A stretch of DNA of 64,000 nt from an uncultured Stomatobaculum sp. Lineage in GTDB: Bacteria; Bacillota; Clostridia; Lachnospirales; Lachnospiraceae. Below the pieces are notes generated by a model. It was not told the DNA's origin. It saw only the letters and a program-made list of their open reading frames with translations, and made no database searches. Shown piece after piece: positions 1 through 9,270 of this stretch. Location: assembly GCF_937924975.1 (NCBI RefSeq), contig NZ_CALEYG010000028.1, positions 77,449 to 141,448 on the forward strand, given 5' to 3'. Positions within the stretch are counted from its first letter, which is position 1; each line of letters opens with the position of its first letter. Made by a program: the position numbers and the translations under genes.

Positions 1-921
1 TAAAAGATGTAAGAAGAAAATGCCGAGCGTATGATGCCCGATGACGCATCCGATCCACTGTTCCGGTGCGGAGACAGCGGTCCGGCCGACAAAGAGAAGC
101 ATGAGTCCCGCGGCAATCAGCATGGTGGAAGCGTAATAGTAACCGCTCACAAGGTGCACCCCCTGCCAGGACCATAGACCGCTTTGCAGATATTTGATGA
201 GCAGCAGTCCGGCGAGGCCGAGCACAAGGGCGACCGGTGCAAAACGCCGATAGCGGGCACATTTTCCGCGTTCCTCATAAATGCATTTTCCGAGCAAGAG
301 GTAGAGGATATAGACCGCATAGGTCGGATGAAACGGACTCAGGGTCGTGAGCAGCATCATATCCGGGATATGCTTTCCGGATATTTTTTGCAGTAGCCGG
401 AAGCATAAAACCAGATCAAAGGTCACACAGGAGAAAACGAAGAGCAACAGCATGAGATAGAGCAGGAGCTTTTTCTCGCGGCAGAGGTGTAATAGCGGCA
501 GGATGAAATACAGGGCAATCAGCGCCTGAAAATACCAGAAATGCCCTGTGCTGACGCCCGGGATTTCCTGAAAGAAAAAGATGTAATTCACGAGATTCGA
601 GAGACTGCCGTCAATCGGCACCGCGTAAAAGAAGTGCATGAAAGCCGCATAGAGCACTTTCCAACAGATCACAAGCGCGTAGAAACGGCCGATTGAGGCT
701 AGATGTCGCCTGTAGTTTATGCTGCCTGTCCGGTTTAATTGAATGGCACCCGTGACCATGAAAAAGACGGGAACCGCGCTCGTGCAGAGCATCATAAAGG
801 CGTTGTCAATCACACTGCCCGGATTCAGCTGCGCATTGTGGAGGAAGACGACCAAAGTTATGGACAGAGCTTTGAGTAAGTCCAGGCGGACGGCCCGCTG
901 TCCGTTTTGTTCCGTATTCAT
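1..921 (-). CDS. Acyltransferase 3 family membrane protein, C-terminally truncated by the window edge
   Basis: Reading the minus strand from the ATG at 921 gives 307 open codons running off the window with no stop. The N-terminus has the acyltransferase-3 hallmark: an RLDLLKALSI segment followed by a VVFLHNAQ stretch (usual active-site region of this family), then a series of hydrophobic helices with short charged loops. Proteins of this family are integral membrane enzymes that move acyl groups onto sugars or peptidoglycan or exopolysaccharide precursors; the substrate cannot be told here. An AGGAAAGGG ribosome site lies just before the ATG. The gene is divergent from the prolyl-tRNA editing gene. 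Family assignment is fairly secure, function is not. Confidence 0.8.
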   Translation of the reverse strand, partial: MNTEQNGQRAVRLDLLKALSITLVVFLHNAQLNPGSVIDNAFMMLCTSAVPVFFMVTGAIQLNRTGSINYRRHLASIGRFYALVICWKVLYAAFMHFFYAVPIDGSLSNLVNYIFFFQEIPGVSTGHFWYFQALIALYFILPLLHLCREKKLLLYLMLLLFVFSCVTFDLVLCFRLLQKISGKHIPDMMLLTTLSPFHPTYAVYILYLLLGKCIYEERGKCARYRRFAPVALVLGLAGLLLIKYLQSGLWSWQGVHLVSGYYYASTMLIAAGLMLLFVGRTAVSAPEQWIGCVIGHHTLGIFFLHLL

Positions 922-1089
922 TGTTACCCTTTCCTGTTGTAAGCTGCACTGCCGTCTCCGGCAGCCGCTTTATGTCCATACTACATGGAAAAAAGCAGAA
1001 ATACCACAGACACTTTGATTTTGCGGCAGCGCGGTAAATGCGCTATCATGGTATGGATATATTATTTTGAAGAATAAGAGGAAAACGCT

Positions 1090-1632
1090 TTGCATGTAGA
1101 ACATGGCAGACCCAAGGACTGCGCCGAGAGAACCGCGCGGGAACTTGCGGTCTATGATTTATTGGATCAACTGGACATTCCGTATGTGCGCGCGGATCAC
1201 GCACCCGCCGAGACCATGGAGGTCTGTGCGGCCATAGACGAGGTGTTAAACTGCCGCATTTGTAAGAACCTGTTTCTTTGCAACCGCCAGCAGACCGCTT
1301 TTTATCTTCTGATGATGCCGGGGGACAAGCCTTTTAAGACCAAGGAACTATCCGCGCAGATCGGTTCCGCACGCCTAAGCTTTGCCCCGGCCGAAAAGAT
1401 GGTCGAATATCTGGGACTCTTCCCGGGTTCGGTGAGTGTCATGGGGCTTATGAACGACAATGAGCACAAGGTGCAACTCCTCGTAGATCAGGACCTTTTT
1501 CGGGACGAGTACATTGGCTGCCATCCCTGCGTGAATACATCATCGCTCAAACTGCGGCGGACGGATATTTTGGAAACCTTTTTGACGGCGGTCAAGCACA
1601 ATTACCTTTCCGTGGAATTGCATGGGGGATGA
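1090..1632 (+). CDS. Prolyl-tRNA editing protein, YbaK/ProX (PrdX-like) family
   Basis: A protein of 180 residues from a TTG start, preceded by AGAGG eight bases upstream; no in-frame ATG fits the N-terminus. It has the layout of free-standing YbaK/ProX editing domains: DHAPAETME near residue 35, a conserved C-R-I-C-K-NLFL segment near residue 57, a central Lys/Glu-rich LSFAPAEKM segment, and GSVSVMGL then a C-terminal HPCVNTSSL motif. Members hydrolyse Ala- or Cys-tRNA(Pro) made in error by prolyl-tRNA synthetase, a cytosolic quality-control step. It appears monocistronic. Which mischarged tRNA is cleared cannot be read from the sequence. Confidence 0.85.
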   Translation: MHVEHGRPKDCAERTARELAVYDLLDQLDIPYVRADHAPAETMEVCAAIDEVLNCRICKNLFLCNRQQTAFYLLMMPGDKPFKTKELSAQIGSARLSFAPAEKMVEYLGLFPGSVSVMGLMNDNEHKVQLLVDQDLFRDEYIGCHPCVNTSSLKLRRTDILETFLTAVKHNYLSVELHGG

Positions 1633-1793
1633 GGAGCAGGTTTCCGTAAGCGAGTGTATTCCGGCAGTATCTATGCAGGGAGGCGTGGGGTTAAACGCGA
1701 GGAAGCAGTGTGTGCGTTGCTCTTGCTTTACACGAGCGGTAAGAATATCGAAGGGTTAGATGAAACAGTTTGCTAACCTTGCGAGATGGATAG

Positions 1794-1822
1794 GGCAGTT
1801 GCTTTAGCAGCTGCTTTTTTCG
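1794..1822 (+). terminator. Rho-independent terminator-like hairpin
   Basis: GCAGTTGC and GCAGCTGC form an 8-bp stem (one G-U pair) around a four-base loop and are followed by six T residues. A close relative lies at 3778-3811. Confidence 0.65.
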
Positions 1823-1861
1823 TGGAAAAATCTTAGCGGGGTAAAGTGAGGTGATGATTGA

Positions 1862-1894
1862 GTCCGTTAATTGGGACAGGTGAGGTGGTAAAGT
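1862..1894 (+). promoter_or_regulatory. Palindromic promoter element, copy 1
   Basis: GTCCGTTAATTGGGAC (1862-1877) is an imperfect palindrome, and TGG-TAAAGT (hexamer at 1889) is an extended -10 box 27 bases after the palindrome start. The same layout with identical 27-base offset recurs at 3847, 20349, 22490 and 25045. It probably drives the DUF4236 gene at 2110 with a leader of about 210 bases. No good -35 hexamer is present at the normal spacing; the palindrome lies there instead. Confidence 0.6.
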
Positions 1895-2109
1895 TAAAAC
1901 ATAGACAGAGATACGGGGATGAAAGCGTTGGGGGGGATGTTGTAAATATTAAAAAGCGGCAGAACGTAATGGAAAGTTAAGAAATAGAGGCGAAACACGG
2001 AATCTAAATCGATTAAGCAAATTCGATTTGCAGAAATCCGAGTTTAACGACACGGTAATAGGTCATTTCTTAAGCACTTGTTTTTAAGGGGATGTAAAGG
2101 GGGAGAGGT

Positions 2110-3498
2110 ATGGGTCTTAGGTTTAGAAAGAGCATAAATTTAGGCGGCGGAGCAAAAATCAACCTCAGTAAATCCGGAGTCGGGTACAGCATCGGGACAA
2201 AGGGAGCACGAATAACAAAAAGAGCAAATGGCGGAAGTAAAACAACGCTGTCTGTTCCCGGAACCGGAATATCTTATGTGAAGGAAAGTAAAGGCAAGAG
2301 GAAAACTTCTAATACATCAGAAGGAGGAACTACGGGAGGAAGCATGGGGGATACGGGAGGAAGCATGGGGGATACAGGAGGACCTAAGAAGAGGAACACA
2401 TTGCTGTGGGTGCTTGGATGGCTGAGCATTTTTCCGCTGCCATTGACAATCCTTTTACTTCGAAAAAAGGAAATGACGCCCGGTAAGAAGTACGGGTTTA
2501 TAGTTGCAGCTTGGAGTGTTTATCTAATTATGGCTGCGGTTGCAAATAAAAACGATCAATCAACAAATCATAGTTCTTCACAGATTGAGCAATCAACTGT
2601 GTTCCAAGGAGAGAAGAGCAAAATCAGCGAAATCACGTTTGGCAATGGTGAAGGCATAACTGTAAAAATCGGGGAAACAGGTGTCGGTGGAAAAGTAAAG
2701 GTCACATCAAATGACTTGTTTTATGATCCAAGTGATGGCGATGTGACGTTTGTCAGTGCAAATTCGGAAGTTGTCAAAATATCGCCCTTAAGAACGTCCG
2801 GCAGTGATGTGTATTACACGCTTGAAGCGGTAAATCCCGGTGAGACCTATGTATATGCAACTTCAAAGGATGGAACAATCACTTCTGAAAAGCTAAAAGT
2901 CACTGTGCCTCAACCGATTGAAGTTGAGAAAATAGACTTGGATGGCTCCGTCGGGGAGTTAGCTCTAAGCCAGAGTATTAAGATTCCGGCAATCATTTCT
3001 CCTGAAAATGCCGATAATCAACAGGTTTCATGGGATACATCCGATGCATCCGTAGTAAGTGTAGATCAAGACGGTACCGTTACAGGAATTAAGGGAGGAA
3101 CAGCTGTTATTACAGCAAAAGCCTATAACGGAATATTTTCTTCGACGGAAGTGACAGTAAATCCATCAAAGAAGCTCATGAATCTCAGGGTAAACTACAC
3201 CAGAGATGATGATAACAACATAGGAGACGAATGGAGTTATACGACTGAAATTAACGGTGAAATTACGCGAGGTGAATATATTGTCTCTGCCGGAGAATCC
3301 ATAAAGCTTCATGCCAAATTTGTCGAAGAAGATGATACACCGGATACAGGAGAGGTGACCAAAACCTACAAAGTTACAGAAGAAGATTTAGTGAATGGGT
3401 TCACGGTTCCTATGGAGCTTTATGTGAAGGAGAACGGAGGGCGTAATAGCGGAAAAAGAGCACACTTCAATGTTGAGTATAACTTTACGGTAAAGTAA
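2110..3498 (+). CDS. DUF4236 domain protein with membrane segment and bacterial Ig-like domains
   Basis: A protein of 462 residues. Residues 1-60 match the DUF4236 pattern (GLRFRKSI, INLSKSGVGYSIGTKG, a TTLSVPGTGISY motif). A Gly/Ser/Thr linker with a GGSMGDT repeat follows, then two hydrophobic segments at about 97-115 and 127-145. The remaining half is probably extracellular: an Ig-like region at about 190-265 and a typical Big_2 domain at about 270-350 (PENADNQQVSWDTSD, GTVTGIKGGTAVITAKA). GGGGGAGAGGT precedes the ATG. Its role is unknown; a surface-exposed protein with a cytoplasmic DUF4236 head is an inference. It sits behind palindromic promoter copy 1, so it may be co-regulated with the cas operon. 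Confidence 0.75.
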   Translation: MGLRFRKSINLGGGAKINLSKSGVGYSIGTKGARITKRANGGSKTTLSVPGTGISYVKESKGKRKTSNTSEGGTTGGSMGDTGGSMGDTGGPKKRNTLLWVLGWLSIFPLPLTILLLRKKEMTPGKKYGFIVAAWSVYLIMAAVANKNDQSTNHSSSQIEQSTVFQGEKSKISEITFGNGEGITVKIGETGVGGKVKVTSNDLFYDPSDGDVTFVSANSEVVKISPLRTSGSDVYYTLEAVNPGETYVYATSKDGTITSEKLKVTVPQPIEVEKIDLDGSVGELALSQSIKIPAIISPENADNQQVSWDTSDASVVSVDQDGTVTGIKGGTAVITAKAYNGIFSSTEVTVNPSKKLMNLRVNYTRDDDNNIGDEWSYTTEINGEITRGEYIVSAGESIKLHAKFVEEDDTPDTGEVTKTYKVTEEDLVNGFTVPMELYVKENGGRNSGKRAHFNVEYNFTVK

Positions 3499-3542
3499 GT
3501 AGCATCTTGTATATCGGAACATTATGGGGGATAAAGAAGTTC

Positions 3543-3764
3543 GGTTTTCACACCGGGAACGATGAAGTTCTTCCTTATAAGGCACTTGCCCTCGGCACGG
3601 ACGCCGTCTCCGTGGGGCGCGACATACGCTAGCCGCTCCTCAAGGAAGGAACGGAGAGCGTCAAGAAAAAGAAATTGAAGATGAACGAAGAACTCGCTGA
3701 ACTCATGTTGTACATGGGCGTTAAGAATACACGAGAGTTTGATCCTACGGTTTTGTACCTTTGA
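3543..3764 (+). pseudogene. Remnant of an FMN-dependent alpha-hydroxy-acid dehydrogenase/oxidase C-terminus
   Basis: The frame from 3543 reads TGNDEVLPYKALALGTDAVSVGRD, with an in-frame TAG two codons later, then a helix-rich tail ending at TGA 3762-3764. The wording matches the last beta-alpha unit of lactate-oxidase-like enzymes (GVRTGTDV..KALALGADAVxxGR). No start, FMN site or N-terminal barrel is present, so only about 70 codons of an enzyme normally near 350-390 residues remain. The remnant is followed directly by a strong terminator. Confidence 0.65.
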
Positions 3765-3777
3765 GTCGAGAGAGGGA

Positions 3778-3811
3778 GAGGCAGTTGCGGAAGCAGCTGC
3801 CTCTTTTTTTG
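3778..3811 (+). terminator. Strong rho-independent terminator
   Basis: GAGGCAGTTGC and GCAGCTGCCTC pair over 11 bp around a GGAA loop and are followed by seven T residues. It isolates the cas promoter from upstream transcription. Confidence 0.85.
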
Positions 3812-3846
3812 TGGGAAGATTTCGGAAGATAGACAAAGGGGATTGA

Positions 3847-3879
3847 GTCCCGAAATTCGGACAGGTGCTGTGGTAAAGT
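3847..3879 (+). promoter_or_regulatory. Palindromic promoter of the cas operon, copy 2
   Basis: GTCCCGAAATTCGGAC (3847-3862) is a near-perfect palindrome, with TGG-TAAAGT (hexamer at 3874) as extended -10 box, 27 bases from palindrome start to hexamer. Relative to the expected start of transcription the palindrome spans about -39 to -24, where a bound dimer would cover the -35 site. A repressor or an alternative sigma factor is therefore more likely than a classical activator. The cas3 ATG lies about 210 bases downstream. Confidence 0.65.
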
Positions 3880-3905
3880 AAAATTATCAAAGATGAGGGT
3901 TAGAG

Positions 3906-3935
3906 ATTTCGGTTGGGAGCCTAAAATACCGAAAT
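3906..3935 (+). promoter_or_regulatory. Inverted repeat in the cas operon leader, everted copy of the operator half-site
   Basis: ATTTCGGT (3906-3913) and ACCGAAAT (3928-3935) are exact inverted repeats separated by 14 bases. The half-site CCGAAAT is the same as in the upstream palindrome. It could be a second binding site for the same regulator or an RNA hairpin in the untranslated leader; the sequence cannot decide. Confidence 0.45.
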
Positions 3936-4095
3936 GAATAGAAGTGACATTTCCAAAATAGTAAGAGATGATGCCGCTGCGTCAAATTAGACAAAATAGA
4001 TATAATAATAAAGTCGAAAATATGCAATCATGACTTGAAATTAAGATTATAAGCGGTAAACTGTAAGAGAATGTTAAGAACTCGAGGAGGAGAGC

Positions 4096-6903
4096 ATGAA
4101 TGTAAGCAAGCTGATGCGCAGTCTTGCGGCAAAAACCAATCCGAACGACAGCGCACAGTGGCTGCCGCTCTGGATGCACGCGCGGGACACAGCGGGAATC
4201 ATGGAAGAACTCTGGAAACATTGGCTGCCGGCTGCCGTTCGGCGAGAAATCTGCGGCGGCAGTGAAGAAGCGCTGCAGGAAAACGAAGCGCTGTTTCAAA
4301 AGGTCTGTGTATTCCTGGGAATGGCGCACGATATCGGCAAGGCAACGGCCGTGTTTCAGGCGCGTATCTTAGAAATGTTGCCGGAGGTTCGGGAACGGCT
4401 TGCGGAAGAGGGGCTGGAAATAGCGGATATAAAAACATTTACGGATCCCTCGGCAGTCGCGCATGCGTTGGCCGGTCAGGTGATTTTACATCGGCGGGGA
4501 GTGAACGAAGGAATTTGTGAGATTGTCGGCGCACATCACGGAAAACCCCAGGAGGCGGTGAGCGAGTCTACGTTTGACGAGCATCTTGTCAATTTTAGAG
4601 GCAAGGATAGTGATGCTGAGCTGTGGGCTGACATTTGGGATGCCTTTCTGCAATACGCCGTAGAAGTAAGCGGAATTCAAGACATAACAAAGCTTCCGGA
4701 ACTATCGGGACCGCAGCGCGTTTTACTCTCCGGACTTCTTGTCATGGCGGACTGGGTCGCGAGCAATCAATTCTACCACCCAACGATATCGATTGACGAT
4801 TTGGGACGGGAAGACATGTATCCCAAGCGGACTCGCAGTGCTTGGAAAAAGTTAAAGCTTCCGGCTGTCTGGTCGGCCGAGCTTGGCGGAATGGACGAGA
4901 CAACCTTTGCGGAAAACTTTGGCTTCCCGCCCAACGAACTGCAGAAGGCAGTGTTGGAGATATCAGATGTTGTCAATGAACCGGGTATCCTCATTGTCGA
5001 AGCGCAGATGGGCGTCGGTAAGACCGAGGCGGCACTTGCTGCTGCCGAAATATTTGCCGGAAAGTGCGGTAGCGGCGGGCTCTTTTTCGGCCTGCCGACA
5101 CAGGCGACGGCAAACGGTATATTCCCGCGTATAAGGACATGGGCGGAGGAGCAGGTTGCGGTTCAGGGAGAGAGCAAGGAGAAGCTCTCGATACGCCTTG
5201 CGCACGGCAAAGCGGAGTTAAATCAGGACTATGCCGATTTGCTGGAAGCGGGAAAGGGAGAGTTCACGGGGGAAGCGTGCATCGGTGAGGATGAAGGCAA
5301 AGCGCTGGTAGTACACAGCTTTTTCCGCGGCCGCAAGCAAGTATTGCTCTCCGATTTTGTAATAGCAACAGTGGACCAGATTTTGATGGCTGCGCTGAAG
5401 CAAAAACACCTGATGCTCCGGCATCTCGGCATGGCGGGAAAAATCGTGATTATCGATGAGGTGCATGCTTACGACGCCTACATGGGCGTGTACCTGGAGC
5501 GCGCACTGTGCTGGCTCGGTGCCTATCATGTGCCGGTAATTCTTCTCTCAGCTACTCTGCCCGCGTCAAGGCGCATCGATTTTGTGGATGCCTATCTGAA
5601 TACATCTAAGCGAGAAATACGTGAGCGCGAAAAGCGGTTTACGCAAGGCGAAGAAGAGGATTGGAGATATTCGCGTGCGTATCCGCTGCTCACTTGGACC
5701 GACGGAAAAGAGGTTCACCAGAAGGGGCTGCAACTACAGAGTGCATCGAGAAGTGTAGCGATTCGACATGTCAAAGAATCGGAGCGCATTCAAACGTTGC
5801 GAGATAAGCTACGGGACGGCGGCTGCGCCATCGTGATATTGAGCACCATACGCCGTGCGCAAGAGTTTGCCAAGGAAGTTAGGGAGAAAATACCGGATTC
5901 GGAGATTATTCTCCTGCACAGTGCTTTTTTGATGCCGGACCGCGCAGCACGTGAGCGCGAATTGTTGCAAAAACTGGGGAAGCACTCCGCCAAAGCGGAG
6001 CGAGATCACTTGATAGTAATCGGAACATCGGTGCTGGAACAAAGCTTGGATATCGACGGAGATGTGATGCTCACTGATCTCTGCCCCATGGACTTACTCC
6101 TGCAACGTTTGGGACGCTTACATCGCCATCCGACACACGACGCAATGCGGCCGGAACAGCTGAGGGAGGCGCAGTGCTACGTCATAGCGCCAGATGAAGA
6201 TGCGCTTGAATCCGGAACGCGTGCCATTTACGGGGATTATCTCCTCATGAGAACCAAAAAGCGTTTGCCGGACAAAATCACACTGCCAACGGATATTCCG
6301 AATTTGGTTCAGGATTGTTACGGCGAATGGGAACCTCAATGGGAATCCTGTGCTGAGAAGGCAGTTTACCTAGACGCGAAAAAGGGCGAGGAGAATAAAA
6401 TCGGATGTAAAAAGACGAAAGCGGATACATACTGTCTCGATAAGCCCAGAAGAAGTCTTGAGAACTGGATTAGCAATGTGGAGACCAAATTGGACGAGGA
6501 GGAAGCACAGGCGCAAGTAAGAGACTCAGAAAACAGCATCGAAGTGCTCCTATTTCTACAAAAAGGAAATGAAATCCACTATCTTCCCTGGCAACACGAA
6601 GGGCAGAGACTTCCGGTGGAACGTATTCCTTCTCCGGAAGAGAAACGAGACATGTTGCGGCAAAGTGTGAAGTTACCCGGAAAGCTCTGTCGTGCATATC
6701 AAATCAAAAAGACTCTCGATGCGCTGAAACCGATGAATGAGCTTGTGTTATCCGGTGAGTGGAAGCACGATCCGATGTTGAGAGAGGAATCATTTCTCTT
6801 GTTGAACGAACAGTTGGAAACAGAGCTTGCGGGGTTTCGCTTGTGGTACTCGGAGGAGGAAGGCCTGTTTTATGAGAAAGGAGCTGCGGATGATAAAACC
6901 TGA
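4096..6903 (+). CDS. cas3: Cas3 nuclease-helicase, type I-E
   Basis: This 935-residue protein degrades the DNA strand displaced by Cascade. The N-terminal HD nuclease has H28, the H78-D79 pair (MAHDIGKA), H123, H147-H148 (GAHHGK) and D219 (ADWVASN). The SF2 helicase follows with Walker A QMGVGKT at 304-310, the DEVH box at 454-457, SAT at 485-487 and motif VI QRLGRLHR at 670-677. A CxxC-free C-terminal domain completes the usual length. All catalytic positions appear intact. CGAGGAGGAG precedes the ATG. The gene is first in the operon and overlaps cse1 by 14 bases, so translation is probably coupled. Confidence 0.97.
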   Translation: MNVSKLMRSLAAKTNPNDSAQWLPLWMHARDTAGIMEELWKHWLPAAVRREICGGSEEALQENEALFQKVCVFLGMAHDIGKATAVFQARILEMLPEVRERLAEEGLEIADIKTFTDPSAVAHALAGQVILHRRGVNEGICEIVGAHHGKPQEAVSESTFDEHLVNFRGKDSDAELWADIWDAFLQYAVEVSGIQDITKLPELSGPQRVLLSGLLVMADWVASNQFYHPTISIDDLGREDMYPKRTRSAWKKLKLPAVWSAELGGMDETTFAENFGFPPNELQKAVLEISDVVNEPGILIVEAQMGVGKTEAALAAAEIFAGKCGSGGLFFGLPTQATANGIFPRIRTWAEEQVAVQGESKEKLSIRLAHGKAELNQDYADLLEAGKGEFTGEACIGEDEGKALVVHSFFRGRKQVLLSDFVIATVDQILMAALKQKHLMLRHLGMAGKIVIIDEVHAYDAYMGVYLERALCWLGAYHVPVILLSATLPASRRIDFVDAYLNTSKREIREREKRFTQGEEEDWRYSRAYPLLTWTDGKEVHQKGLQLQSASRSVAIRHVKESERIQTLRDKLRDGGCAIVILSTIRRAQEFAKEVREKIPDSEIILLHSAFLMPDRAARERELLQKLGKHSAKAERDHLIVIGTSVLEQSLDIDGDVMLTDLCPMDLLLQRLGRLHRHPTHDAMRPEQLREAQCYVIAPDEDALESGTRAIYGDYLLMRTKKRLPDKITLPTDIPNLVQDCYGEWEPQWESCAEKAVYLDAKKGEENKIGCKKTKADTYCLDKPRRSLENWISNVETKLDEEEAQAQVRDSENSIEVLLFLQKGNEIHYLPWQHEGQRLPVERIPSPEEKRDMLRQSVKLPGKLCRAYQIKKTLDALKPMNELVLSGEWKHDPMLREESFLLLNEQLETELAGFRLWYSEEEGLFYEKGAADDKT

Positions 6904-8605
6904 GTTTAACCTGCTGGATGAGCCGTGGATACGGGTTCGAACACGAGATTGTCGTGTCGAAGAGGTATCGCTCAAAGATGTCTTTGTCCATGCGCAAGAG
7001 TATGAGGATCTGGCCGGTGAAACGGCTGCGCAAGATGTGGCCATGCTGCGTCTGTTGCTTGCGGTACTGCACTGCACCTTTTCTCGGGTGGATGAGAACG
7101 GAGAAGAGAACTTACTGTTTGATTTGGAGGATGATGAGTTAGAGGATGAAGTGTTTCGGCGCTGGAAAGCACTTTATGACTTGGGACATTTTCCGGAAGA
7201 GCCGATTCAAGACTACCTAGAGCAGTGGCGGGAGCGGTTCTGGTTGTTTCATGAGGAGAGGCCGTTTTGGCAGGTGAAAGATGTCAAGGAAGTTTTACAA
7301 GCGAATGAGAAAAAACTTTATCCGTCGTGCAAATTGAACGGAGAGCTTTCTCAGAGTTCAAATAAAATTAGACTTTTTCCTGTGCGTAGCGGTGTGTCTC
7401 GGGATTCTCTAACATTTGCAGAGGCAAGCAGATGGATGGTATATCTCAACGCGTTTGATGATAGTGCCGTAAAGCCTGCTGTAAGAGGGGAAAAGACGGA
7501 GGAGCAGGATAACGATACAAAGAAAAAGAAAGGTAGTAAGGGGCCGGGACTTGCATGGCTAGGTAAAATGGGTGTTGTTTCGGCGACCGGAAGAAATCTG
7601 TTTGAGACTTTATTGTTAAACTTAACGCTATTAAAAGACGGGGATGAATTCTGGAAAGAGGAGAATAAGGCCATTTGGGAGAAAACAGATAATGAGTTGT
7701 CCAAAGAAGAACGACAACTTTATCCGCTTCCCGAGAATCAAGCAGAATTGTTGACCTGGCAATCCAGAAGACTGCTTTTAGAGCGTGGCGATAGCAGTCA
7801 TATCAAAGGATATTGGGTTCTGAGCGGAGACTATTTTAATCCGGAAAATGCTTTTACAGAGCAAATGACGGTTTGGAAAATCGATTCGCAGAGTGGGAAA
7901 AAGAAGTGGATGATTCCAAAGACACATGAGCCGGATCGTCAGATGTGGAGAGAGTTTGGGAGCATATTCTGTGAGAATGAAGACGGACATATGCCGGGCC
8001 TGGTTCGTTGGAATCAGTTGCTTTACAGAAAGCTAAAAAGCACCACAGATTTAAAATGCAGATTTAAAATTGTGTCTGCGCAATACGGAGATCAAAATGC
8101 GACTGTAAAAGATACATTTTCGGATTCATTGGCGTTTTCATCCGGAATTCTATCCGGAACAGAGGAGCGTTCCCAAATAGCATGGATTCATCGAATCAAA
8201 GAAGAGATTAAGAAGTGTGAGATACTCACAGAAACATTCGGAAAGTTCTTTTATAATGTTGCGCTTTCCGGAGGATACAGTACTGACAAAGATCAGCGAA
8301 AAGCGGTTGTTGATGCGGGGCGAGAGACTTGCTACGCATCGTTAGATGTTCCTTTTAGAAGATGGTTGAATTCTATTGACTCGAATTGTCTTGGAGAGGC
8401 AATGGAAGAAAAAGTGTTGGAGTGGCAAAAGATTGCGAAGCAAATAGCGCTGGATTTGGGAAGAGAAACCATACGAGATGCCGGAATGAAAGCACTAACC
8501 GGAAAAGAACTGGATAAAAAGCATTATGCTTCGCCGATTGCATTTGAGGTCATGGTGAAAGAAATCAATAAGCTATACCCTGCTTTGCGGGGGAGAAACT
8601 CATAA
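6890..8605 (+). CDS. casA: Cse1 (CasA/Cas8e), large subunit of type I-E Cascade
   Basis: A protein of 571 residues when started at the ATG at 6890, which has AAAGGAG seven bases upstream and gives the canonical Cse1 opening FNLLDEPWIRV. An upstream in-frame ATG at 6827 would add 21 residues unlike the family. Cse1 recognises the PAM and recruits Cas3. The middle part (about 195-240) has a Lys/Glu-rich insertion between FDDSA and GPGLAWLGKMG, a normal variable loop. The C-terminal four-helix region is present. It lies between cas3 and cse2 as in other I-E operons. Confidence 0.95.
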   Translation: MIKPEFNLLDEPWIRVRTRDCRVEEVSLKDVFVHAQEYEDLAGETAAQDVAMLRLLLAVLHCTFSRVDENGEENLLFDLEDDELEDEVFRRWKALYDLGHFPEEPIQDYLEQWRERFWLFHEERPFWQVKDVKEVLQANEKKLYPSCKLNGELSQSSNKIRLFPVRSGVSRDSLTFAEASRWMVYLNAFDDSAVKPAVRGEKTEEQDNDTKKKKGSKGPGLAWLGKMGVVSATGRNLFETLLLNLTLLKDGDEFWKEENKAIWEKTDNELSKEERQLYPLPENQAELLTWQSRRLLLERGDSSHIKGYWVLSGDYFNPENAFTEQMTVWKIDSQSGKKKWMIPKTHEPDRQMWREFGSIFCENEDGHMPGLVRWNQLLYRKLKSTTDLKCRFKIVSAQYGDQNATVKDTFSDSLAFSSGILSGTEERSQIAWIHRIKEEIKKCEILTETFGKFFYNVALSGGYSTDKDQRKAVVDAGRETCYASLDVPFRRWLNSIDSNCLGEAMEEKVLEWQKIAKQIALDLGRETIRDAGMKALTGKELDKKHYASPIAFEVMVKEINKLYPALRGRNS

Positions 8606-8619
8606 TTGAGGAGGTATGC

Positions 8620-9270
8620 ATGGAAGAGAGGAGTAAGACAGAGTCACGACAGAGTGATATCGCTAAATTTGTAAAGCGCAAGCTTATGAGTTTGCAAAGC
8701 AATCCCAACGAAGCGGCAGTACGAGCTATCCTTGCGAAAATGCGGCGCGGTGTCGGGGAACAGCCGGGTGCAATACCGGAACTCTGGGACATGCTCTTCA
8801 CAGATTTGCCCGAGTCCTTAGAGGGGCGAGGTAGCAAGCCAAGTCGTGCGGAATGGGCTATTTTCACAGCACTTACATTATTTGCTTTACACCAGCAGGG
8901 AAAGAGAAATCTTGAGAGCGAGTTTATGTTCCAAGAGAAAAACACCTTCGGACGAGCAGTCGCACAGTTAATCAGTTGTAATTCGGATGCCAAGGAAGCT
9001 ATTATAAAGCGATTTAATGTAGCAGTAAGCGCAGCAGATCTGACCGGATTTAGTTGGTATTTGAGAAACATCATTCAGCTTTGCAAACGAGAAGATATTC
9101 CGATGGATTACGCAGCTCTTGCAAAGGATCTGTACGATTATCAGAATCCGGATCGGATTGACGGAGTGCGGCTTAAATGGGGACGTGATTTTTACCGAGA
9201 GCTCTCATCCTTTGAAGGGTTGAAAAACGATGGCTCAGCAGAAAAGCCGGGGACAGAAAGTGAAGAGTAA
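8620..9270 (+). CDS. casB: Cse2 (CasB), small subunit of type I-E Cascade
   Basis: 216 residues, all predicted helical, beginning 14 bases after cse1 with GAGGAGG before the ATG. Family marks are the AAVRAILAKMRRGVG segment near residue 30 (typical basic patch), WAIFTALTLFALHQQ near 85, and LRWGRDFY-like wording near the C-terminus (RLKWGRDFY). Cse2 forms a dimer along the Cascade backbone that stabilises the non-target strand. Identification is by position and motifs. Confidence 0.95.
   Translation: MEERSKTESRQSDIAKFVKRKLMSLQSNPNEAAVRAILAKMRRGVGEQPGAIPELWDMLFTDLPESLEGRGSKPSRAEWAIFTALTLFALHQQGKRNLESEFMFQEKNTFGRAVAQLISCNSDAKEAIIKRFNVAVSAADLTGFSWYLRNIIQLCKREDIPMDYAALAKDLYDYQNPDRIDGVRLKWGRDFYRELSSFEGLKNDGSAEKPGTESEE

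Larger units (their letters stand above)
1633..2109. other. Intergenic segment: paralogous copy of the region in front of cas3, no intact gene
   Basis: No complete gene was found. A short open stretch ending at a TAA at 1774-1776 (ending LYTSGKNIEGLDETVC) resembles in position and wording the tail of the broken gene at 3543-3764. It is followed, as there, by a GCAGTTGC/GCAGCTGC hairpin, then by ATTGAGTCC and the palindromic promoter. The order tail-hairpin-promoter is therefore present twice, flanking the DUF4236 gene. This suggests a segmental duplication. The similarity was judged by eye. Confidence 0.5.

Noticed and set aside
3847..3879. Normal sigma-A promoter with a TTGAGT -35 box for the cas operon
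   Set aside because: TTGAGT lies 25 bases from the -10 hexamer in this and similar copies, too far for standard spacing.
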